In this document: in pieces, positions 1 to 3,904 of the stretch
Numbering within the stretch: position 1 is the stretch's first letter
Layout of the letters: the number at the start of each line of letters is the position of its first letter
From: Pseudomonadota bacterium
Lineage (GTDB): Bacteria > Myxococcota > Bradymonadia > UBA4248
DNA: 5,059 bases
Direction: 5' to 3'
NCBI GenBank assembly: GCA_017613855.1
Contig: JAGACY010000116.1
Location: forward strand, 1 to 5,059
Translations under genes and position numbers: made by a program
Notes under the pieces: model-generated
The model's input: only the letters and a program-made list of their open reading frames with translations
Databases searched by the model: none
What the model was told of the DNA's origin: nothing

Positions 1-108
1 AAAATAAAGGAATACATCGAGTATTACAGAACAAAACGCATACAATCCAGATTAGGATACCGAACACCACAAGAGATAATGCTTGAATATCAGGCTGCAC
101 TAAATTAG
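1..108 (+). CDS. IS3-family transposase, C-terminal end (partial, runs in from left)
   Basis: The frame starting at base 1 is open from the window edge to TAG at 106-108 and gives 35 residues. It contains IEYYRTKRIQSRLGYRTPQEI, matching the end of the DDE integrase domain of IS3/IS150-type transposases, whose usual form is a YY-N-x-x-R-I-Q-x-x-L-G...P-x-E block. Transposases of this kind cut and join the ends of their own element. The catalytic DDE residues, the orfA part and the left end of the element lie outside the window, so I cannot say whether the element is intact. The match is recognised by eye from the family's conserved tail. Confidence 0.85.
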   Translation, partial: KIKEYIEYYRTKRIQSRLGYRTPQEIMLEYQAALN

Positions 109-141
109 GTTACATTAGTCAACTAGAGAGGGGATACCTCA
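109..141 (+). mobile_element. Candidate right end of the IS3-type element
   Basis: IS3-family elements usually end with CA-3' a few tens of bases past the transposase stop. Here the sequence after the TAG runs through AGAGAGGGGATACCTCA and could end at the CA at 140-141, 33 bases past the stop. The matching left inverted repeat is not in the window, so the boundary is only a suggestion. Confidence 0.3.
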
Positions 142-327
142 CCACCGAGTTTAAAGAAACTCTGCCGCCCCCCCGAGAAGTACACCACAACGATCGTGTC
201 TTTCGCCAATACCTACTAAGCTGATACAAGTGCCCCAACAGACACAGAAAACGCAACCACAGACTTAGAAGCAGACACAGACAGTCATAATGATAACCAT
301 CATGAGCAATGTGTAAACACAAGATAT
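142..327. other. Stretch without a recognisable gene; small hairpin and C7 tract
   Basis: I see no gene here that I can support. A perfect small hairpin (GAGTTT, loop AAAG, AAACTC) lies at 147-162, followed by a run of seven C at 168-174. Minus-strand ORFs across this stretch are formed largely by continuing into the structured repeat at 328-446; they lack a convincing ribosome binding site and I recognise no protein family. The sequence is probably decayed DNA beside the insertion element. Confidence 0.5.
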
Positions 328-446
328 TGCACACGCCCCGGCGTATCGCTTGCGATAGCCGGGCGCACAGGCGCGTATCGCTTGCGATAGCGCCGAAAGC
401 CGTGCGTATCGGTAGAGCCGTGTCGTGACACGGCTCACCGATAGCA
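328..446. repeat. Structured dispersed repeat, copy A (three hairpins, right arm eroded)
   Basis: This is the first of three copies of a ~120-bp element (others at 1866-1990 and 3676-3791). It folds into three hairpins in a row. The first is CCCGGC-g-TATCGC-tt-GCGATA-GCCGGG. The second is GGCGC-g-TATCGC-tt-GCGATA-GCGCC. The third is a longer one built from TATCGGT and AGCCGTGTC on the left and GACACGGCT and ACCGATA on the right. The outermost arm of the third hairpin (GCCGTG/CACGGC in copy B) is broken here, because the sequence turns into the mfd scrap right after GATAGCA. The element has no plausible ORF of its own. It resembles REP/BIME-like or other extragenic palindromic elements in form, but I do not recognise the family. 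Confidence 0.85.
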
Positions 447-533
447 AAGGCCAATTGCCTGATTGTCTCGCATGCGGAACGATTCGGACTGGCGCAGCTC
501 TACCAAATCCGCGGTCACGTAGGCCGTTCATCA
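447..533 (+). pseudogene. mfd: mfd fragment (transcription-repair coupling factor, helicase motif VI)
   Basis: The frame starting at 447 reads [20 protein letters not shown] and continues [10 protein letters not shown]. This is the motif VI region of a superfamily 2 DNA translocase; the LYQ and GRSS variants fit Mfd better than RecG. Intact Mfd is about 1,100-1,200 residues and removes RNA polymerase stalled at DNA damage; only about 29 residues remain here. The usual G-R-V-G-R has become G-H-V-G-R, losing a conserved motif VI arginine. The scrap has no start, is joined on the left to the structured repeat and on the right to an unrelated fragment, and is certainly non-functional. The choice of Mfd over RecG is less certain than the helicase motif itself. 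Confidence 0.75.
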
Positions 534-765
534 GAATCAAAAGCTCATCCGTTACCTGGCCAAATCCGAATCGGAAGCGTTAACCGAAACAGCGGCCCTC
601 TATCTCGACGAATTAGAATCACGCTGTTATTGATGTTTTGAGTGGGTGCGGGCGATTGGCGGTGATTTGTATAAGCGCGCGGTCCGCACATCTTACGACG
701 AGTTAGCTCGGCTCTTGGCTTCGTTCAGAAAAAATACTCGCCATTTGCAATGTGGCGAGTTATGA
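534..765 (+). pseudogene. Fragment of an unidentified gene, interrupted by TGA; copy 1 of a duplicated 78-bp segment
   Basis: From 535 the frame gives [20 protein letters not shown] followed by [12 protein letters not shown] and a TGA at 631-633. The same frame then continues open to 763-765 with a protein-like stretch including GGDLYKRAVRTSYDELARLL. No start codon or ribosome binding site precedes it. Bases 534-611 match 2634-2711 with seven differences, five of them at third codon positions of this frame, so this was the frame under selection. The end of the open stretch overlaps the ACTCGCC palindrome. I do not recognise the protein. Whether the parts before and after the TGA come from the same gene is unclear. 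Confidence 0.6.
736..760. promoter_or_regulatory. Palindromic element upstream of the DUF1016 nuclease gene
   Basis: ACTCGCCA at 736-743 pairs with TGGCGAGT at 753-760 across a short spacer. The element ends 52 bases before the ATG at 813. Its left half continues as ACTCGCCATTT, identical over 11 bases to the palindrome at 3836-3855 upstream of the other intact nuclease gene. A symmetric site at this distance from a start codon could be an operator or an RNA hairpin in the leader. There is no clear -35 or -10 box, unlike the TTGACT-bearing copies at 3636-3664 and 3833-3862. Confidence 0.55.
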
Positions 766-812
766 AGCGAGGGGGACGAAGCAACGTTCCATGATGTCAG
801 TGAGGAAATATC

Positions 813-1865
813 ATGGGAAGGAAAGACAGAACAGAGAGAGAAACCAAGTCTTTGGCAACGATGCAGGACAATCAAAGTGCTGAGAATGTCTATCATTCCG
901 TGCGCGGGTATGTGATTGATGCGCAGAGAAAGGTTTATGCATCTGTCAATTCCGCCATGGTTGAAGCCTATTGGAAAATTGGCAAAACCATTTATGAGGT
1001 CTGCGGCGAAAGTGATCGTGCGGCTTATGGCAAGCAAGTGCTGCAGTTCCTTTCAGAAAAGCTGACCACTGAGTTCGGGAAAGGATTCGACCAAAGCAAT
1101 TTGCGCAATATGCGTAGGTTCTATCAGAGTTTTCCAATTTGGGACGCAGTGCGTCCTGAATTGAGCTGGACGCATTATCGCTTTCTGATGTCCGTTCAGG
1201 ATAAGGATGCACGTGCATTTTATCTCCGTGAATCCATTGAATCTGGTTGGACTGCCCGTCAGCTGCAACGCCAGATTAACACGATGTTTTACCAACGCAT
1301 TCTTGCAAGCCGCGACAAAGAAAGTGTATCGGCAGAGATTCAGACTACGGAGCCAAAGCCGGAATACGAGAAGATCATCAAAGACCCGTATGTGCTGGAA
1401 TTTCTCGATTTGCCAGCGAATGAACACTATTATGAGTCCGAACTCGAGCAGGCTTTGATTGATCACCTTCAGAAATTTTTACTTGAACTGGGACGCGGGT
1501 TTTCATTTGTTGCAAGACAAAAGCATTTTGATATCGATGGGCGGCATTTCTATATTGATCTTGTTTTCTATAATTTTATTACAAAATGCTTTGTGCTAAT
1601 TGATTTAAAAACCGATGATCTGACCCATCAGGATATTGGCCAGATGCAGATGTATGTAAATTACTATACAAGATATATGATGAATGAAGGTGATAATCCC
1701 CCGATTGGACTGTTATTGTGTGCCCAGAAAAGCGACACACTGGTTCGACTTACGCTGCCAGAGAATAATACGCAGATTTATGCGGCGAAATACATGCCGT
1801 ATATGCCGACTGAGGAAGAATTAAAGAGAGAGCTCAATCTTAATGATTTTGAAAAAATAGAATGA
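813..1865 (+). CDS. DUF1016 / YhcG-type PD-(D/E)XK nuclease domain protein
   Basis: This 350-residue protein has the two-part build of the DUF1016 (YhcG) family. An N-terminal winged-helix-like region (about residues 25-165) carries the family's hallmarks EAYWKIGKTI, SNLRNMRRFYQSFP and LSWTHYRFLMSV. A C-terminal PD-(D/E)XK nuclease fold (about 185-330) has an acidic helix ELEQALIDHL, the aspartate in FYIDLVFYN (D249), and IDLKT supplying D264 and K266, followed by QDIGQMQMYVNYY. All expected catalytic positions are present, so it is probably an active DNA-acting enzyme, though its substrate is not established. The ATG at 813 is supported by TGAGGA at 801-806; the next ATG, codon 17, lacks such a site. 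Relatives are often seen near type I restriction systems, but no hsd gene is visible here. A palindrome lies 52 bases upstream and a structured repeat starts at the base after the stop. Confidence 0.93.
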   Translation: MGRKDRTERETKSLATMQDNQSAENVYHSVRGYVIDAQRKVYASVNSAMVEAYWKIGKTIYEVCGESDRAAYGKQVLQFLSEKLTTEFGKGFDQSNLRNMRRFYQSFPIWDAVRPELSWTHYRFLMSVQDKDARAFYLRESIESGWTARQLQRQINTMFYQRILASRDKESVSAEIQTTEPKPEYEKIIKDPYVLEFLDLPANEHYYESELEQALIDHLQKFLLELGRGFSFVARQKHFDIDGRHFYIDLVFYNFITKCFVLIDLKTDDLTHQDIGQMQMYVNYYTRYMMNEGDNPPIGLLLCAQKSDTLVRLTLPENNTQIYAAKYMPYMPTEEELKRELNLNDFEKIE

Positions 1866-1990
1866 TGCACACGCCCAGCGTATCGCTTGCGATAGCCGGG
1901 CGCAAAGGCGCGTATGCCCGCAGGGCAAAGCGCCGAAAGCCGTGCGTATCGGTAGAGCCGTGTCATGACACGGCTCACCGATAGCACGGC
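1866..1990. repeat. Structured dispersed repeat, copy B (most complete copy)
   Basis: This 125-bp copy begins at the base after the TGA of the DUF1016 gene. It shares the opening TGCACACGCCC with copy A. The first hairpin is built on TATCGC-tt-GCGATA as in copy A. The second has a different tip, TATGCCC-gca-GGGCA, between the same GGCGC/GCGCC arms. The third is the most complete: GCCGTG and TATCGGT pair with ACCGATA and CACGGC, and its core AGCCGTGTCATGACACGGCT is a perfect 20-base palindrome. Lying between two genes in the same direction, it could end or damp transcription, but there is no T tract after it, so it is not a standard terminator. Confidence 0.9.
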
Positions 1991-2054
1991 CCCCCAACAA
2001 TATCGACGAAACCACCCAACGAACAAATCCGATCATGCAGTAAAGGAGAAATAG

Positions 2055-2492
2055 ATGCTTCATATTTTCTTTGGCGATATGGACAAAGCCATCTACAACA
2101 CTGCCGTTTTCTTTAAGAACGACTATGAGGATGAGTGGATTGTCGATCCGTTGGTAAAGGAGATGATTCGTGACGTGGATCAGTCCGAAGTCATTGACAG
2201 TGGCGTGATTGATAGCCCTGTACTTGGCAAGATACCGCCGACTGGTCTGTCGGGGGGAGTCAAAACCCTCATACTTGTGCTCTTTGAACCTCAGAAGGTT
2301 TTCAATGCATCCACTTGTGGGGATAATTGCGCAAAGTGGCTGCTCAAAATCGCAGAAACAGAGGATCGGACCATCAATCTTCGGCATATCATGGACTTTG
2401 GCATGGAAGACTTTCAAATCTACATTGAAAATACAGGCACCGTTGTTCATTCCATGAAAGAACTCGTTGAAATTGCTGTGGATTATGTCTAA
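2055..2492 (+). CDS. DUF4869 domain protein
   Basis: The 145-residue product matches the DUF4869 family of Firmicutes over its whole length. I recognise MLHIFFGDMDKAIYNTAVFF at the start, SPVLGKIPPTGLSGGVKTL in the middle (about residues 55-73), FNASTCGDNCAKWLLKIAE (about 83-101), and INLRHIMDFG and VHSMKELVEIA toward the end. No signal peptide or membrane segment is present, so it should be cytoplasmic. Its biochemical function is not known to me. The start is clear: AAAGGAG at 2042-2048 sits six bases before the ATG. The next gene begins 12 bases after the stop, and its ribosome binding site AAAGGAG (2491-2497) overlaps the TAA, so the two were one operon. Members commonly precede a small ATPase gene, as here, but the partner is broken. 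The gene itself shows no damage. Confidence 0.88.
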   Translation: MLHIFFGDMDKAIYNTAVFFKNDYEDEWIVDPLVKEMIRDVDQSEVIDSGVIDSPVLGKIPPTGLSGGVKTLILVLFEPQKVFNASTCGDNCAKWLLKIAETEDRTINLRHIMDFGMEDFQIYIENTGTVVHSMKELVEIAVDYV

Positions 2493-2504
2493 AGGAGCTG
2501 TTTC

Positions 2505-2759
2505 ATGAAAGGGGTTCATCGTATTATTGTACAGAACAAGCGCGTAAAATATGACTTTGAGCTTCGTCGAAATCTCACAGTCATTCGTGGCGACAGCGCA
2601 ACGGGAAAAACGACCCTCATTGAAATGATTCGCGAATCAAAAGCTCATCCGTTACCTGACCAAATCCGAATCCGAGGCGTTGACCGAAACTGCGGCCGTG
2701 TATCTCGACGAAATCAAAAGCTGCGCAGAGGCTGTATGATCCCTCAAAGTCGCCTGTAA
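2505..2759 (+). pseudogene. Truncated P-loop ATPase, partner of the DUF4869 gene
   Basis: The first ~43 residues (MKGVHRIIVQNKRVKYDFEL, then RRNLTVIRGDSATGKTTLIE and MIR) form the start of a small ATPase, with a complete Walker A motif G29-D-S-A-T-G-K-T36. The ribosome binding site AAAGGAG at 2491-2497 is seven bases upstream. From about codon 44 (base 2634) the DNA becomes a copy of the segment at 534-611, whose true reading frame is different. The remaining ~41 residues are therefore out-of-frame translation of foreign DNA ending at TAA 2757-2759. The Walker B region and everything after it are lost. From the family, I would expect a full protein of roughly 200 residues or more. An 84-residue product might still be made but should not hydrolyse ATP. 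Confidence 0.8.
2634..2739 (+). repeat. Copy 2 of the duplicated unidentified gene fragment
   Basis: Bases 2634-2711 match 534-611 at 71 of 78 positions, exactly 2,100 bases apart. In the frame starting at 2635 it reads [20 protein letters not shown], then AVYLDEIKSCAEAV and TGA at 2737-2739. This is not the frame of the ATPase gene that runs into it. The two copies diverge abruptly after CTCGACGAA at both sites. The shared left edge is GAATCAAAAGC at both sites, preceded by mfd sequence in copy 1 and ATPase sequence in copy 2. I do not recognise the source protein. Confidence 0.8.
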
Positions 2760-2838
2760 ACTGTTATCTGTGAGCCGTATTGTGTAGATCGTTCTATGTA
2801 ACCCATTGTGTACCAGGCAAGAATAATCTCCGCGTTAA

Positions 2839-3438
2839 TCAGGAGACGTCATCTTCTTCATCGTAATCGAGCAAATCTTTTGTATCCCCCTTCTCAATTG
2901 CCTTGCAATAGTTTGGACGTTCCTCATTTGGGATTCCGAGGAAATTCATGGCTTCGTTCAAAGATAGTTTCATGTTTTGTACAAGACAGCGCAGGACATC
3001 ACACATTCCTAATTTCCATCCATCTTTTTCGCAACCAAGATAGTAAAGATTTAACTGGTATTCCTCATCAAACAATAAAGAGAAGCTATCTTTGCAGTGT
3101 TTGCACTTATTATTGATTGCCTCCTGAATAGGGGATGCTACATCCGATTGTTTAATCGCCTCACTATAATATTCACGGTTTTCATCCGGTATTTCAAGGC
3201 ACTCCATCGCTTCTGACTGTGAGAAGTTCATTATTCGCATTATGGTTCGTAATGAATCTACAATAGCCTTTTTTCTTCCCGATATTTTCATGCTTTTTGC
3301 TATATTTGATACTCGCTGTCTCTGCTCAAGCTCCCTTGTCAGTATATCCACAATTGCCGATTCACGTTCATTAATATAATCAGAGAGAACTCCCTTTTCA
3401 CGACAGATTTTCAACGTTTCCTGGATTGCTTTTTTCAT
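2839..3438 (-). CDS. Stand-alone C-terminal-tail protein of Rpn/PD-(D/E)XK nuclease type
   Basis: This minus-strand gene encodes 199 residues. The start MKKAIQETLKICREKGVLSD and then YINERESAIVDIL resemble the segment that follows the catalytic core in Rpn-like nucleases, but no catalytic D or E-x-Q/K motif is present. It carries two copies of a ~38-residue unit (about 59-95 and 144-182), e.g. MNFSQSEAMECLEIPDENRE and MKLSLNEAMNFLGIPNEERP, the same unit that ends the 3905 gene. A CKHC pair (residues 112-115) and a very acidic end (DYDEEDDVS) are also notable. I place the start at the ATG at 3438, because AGGAG at 3446-3450 is seven bases from it but only one base from the upstream ATG at 3444. 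It could be a remnant of a nuclease gene or a free regulatory/antitoxin-like tail. Confidence 0.75.
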   Translation of the reverse strand: MKKAIQETLKICREKGVLSDYINERESAIVDILTRELEQRQRVSNIAKSMKISGRKKAIVDSLRTIMRIMNFSQSEAMECLEIPDENREYYSEAIKQSDVASPIQEAINNKCKHCKDSFSLLFDEEYQLNLYYLGCEKDGWKLGMCDVLRCLVQNMKLSLNEAMNFLGIPNEERPNYCKAIEKGDTKDLLDYDEEDDVS

Positions 3439-3475
3439 AAACATGCTCCTTTTTCCATTTGTATACGATAGAAAT

Positions 3476-3574
3476 TCACACTTCGGACGACATTTTATTT
3501 CGTTGTTTCAATGATTCTTCTGGAATCACGAAGCGGTTGGTTATCCAATGCCGCAATTCATTATTCTTCGTCAT
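3476..3574 (-). CDS. Possible 32-residue small ORF upstream of the tail protein
   Basis: On the minus strand an ATG at 3574 is preceded by GGGGAG (3581-3586), six bases away, a good ribosome binding site. It starts a 32-codon frame beginning MTKNNELRHWITNRFVIPEE and ending in a TGA just upstream of the 199-aa gene, whose start lies 37 bases further on in another frame. Its composition is protein-like. It could be a leader peptide, a true small protein, or the surviving N-terminus of a larger gene whose middle was deleted. I do not recognise it with certainty, and translation is inferred only from the ribosome binding site. Confidence 0.45.
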   Translation of the reverse strand: MTKNNELRHWITNRFVIPEESLKQRNKMSSEV

Positions 3575-3595
3575 ACGTCACTCCCCATATCTGTG

Positions 3596-3618
3596 GCAGG
3601 CATTCCATGCCAGCCTGC
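3596..3618. promoter_or_regulatory. Leader hairpin upstream of the small minus-strand ORF
   Basis: GCAGG (3596-3600) and CAT pair with ATG and CCTGC (3614-3618) around a TCC loop, with a small CCAG bulge. On the minus strand this lies between the TTGACTCGC element and the ATG at 3574, so it would be in the 5' leader. It has no T tract, so it does not look like a finished terminator. Confidence 0.35.
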
Positions 3619-3635
3619 GTTTTGGCGAGTACCTT

Positions 3636-3664
3636 TATTCACTCGCTTTGGTATAGCGAGTCAA
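3636..3664 (-). promoter_or_regulatory. Palindromic promoter-like element facing the minus-strand genes
   Basis: Read on the minus strand this is TTGACTCGC, nine bases, GCGAGTGA, then ATAAAG. TTGACT (3664 down to 3659) is a good -35 box, and the palindrome ACTCGC/GCGAGT (3641-3661 overall) fills the spacer where a -10 box should follow, although the -10 is weak. A further half-site ACTCGCC lies just downstream (3624-3630). The same TTGACTCGC-n-GCGAGTGA design faces the opposite way at 3833. A repressor bound to the palindrome would cover the promoter. Confidence 0.5.
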
Positions 3665-3675
3665 GAATAAACGAT

Positions 3676-3791
3676 CACGTATGGTTGCGATAGCCGAGCG
3701 CAAATGCGCGTATGCCCGCAGGGCATAGCGCCGAACGCCGTGCGTAGCGGTAGAGCCGTGTCGTGACACGGCTCTTTACCGATAGCACGGT
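3676..3791. repeat. Structured dispersed repeat, copy C (first hairpin degraded)
   Basis: This third copy lies in the divergent spacer. The first hairpin is largely lost, keeping only GGTTGCGATAGCCGAGCG. The second has the same alternative tip as copy B and pairs better here (TATGCCC-gca-GGGCATA). The third hairpin, 3737-3790, keeps GAGCCGTGTC/GACACGGCTC with a small change beside it (CTTTACCGATA). The copy separates the two outward-facing palindromic promoter-like elements. Confidence 0.85.
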
Positions 3792-3832
3792 CACCAAACA
3801 ACAATCCCCATTAAAAATTCCTCCAAATTTCC

Positions 3833-3862
3833 TTGACTCGCCATTTAAAGCGAGTGATAGAT
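3833..3862 (+). promoter_or_regulatory. Palindromic promoter-like element upstream of the PD-(D/E)XK gene
   Basis: TTGACTCGC, eight bases, GCGAGTGA, then TAGAT. TTGACT (3833-3838) is a good -35 box. Seventeen bases on lies GATAGA, a weak -10; a TG-extended alternative TGATAGATT overlaps it. The palindrome ACTCGC/GCGAGT (3836-3855) fills the spacer. The element ends about 45 bases before the ribosome binding site of the 3905 gene and is nearly identical to the one facing the other way at 3636-3664. Confidence 0.55.
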
Positions 3863-3904
3863 TGTTCACTGAACGATTGTGTTTAGTATTACAAGGAGGG
3901 GATT

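Noticed and set aside
168..174. C7 tract as a phase-variation switch
   Set aside because: No intact ORF crosses it, so slippage would have nothing to switch.
119..540. Two overlapping minus-strand ORFs of about 90-110 codons
   Set aside because: They run through the structured repeat and the mfd scrap. Their peptide (e.g. TRLYRYARLSAL) recurs at every repeat copy, so it is a by-product of the hairpins, and no ribosome binding site supports them.
1866..1990. Repeat B as a standard intrinsic terminator
   Set aside because: The hairpins are strong, but no run of T follows on either strand.
1778..2519. Long minus-strand ORFs opposite the DUF1016 end, repeat B and the DUF4869 gene
   Set aside because: They are antisense to a recognised gene and read through the repeat; I see no family match or start signal.
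2760..2838. A possible gene or terminator between the broken ATPase and the minus-strand gene
   Set aside because: It is only 79 bases long with no hairpin plus T tract and no ribosome binding site that I can see.
328..3791. The three hairpin repeats as a CRISPR array
   Set aside because: The copies are about 120 bp, more than 1.5 kb apart, imperfect, and have whole genes between them, with no cas genes.
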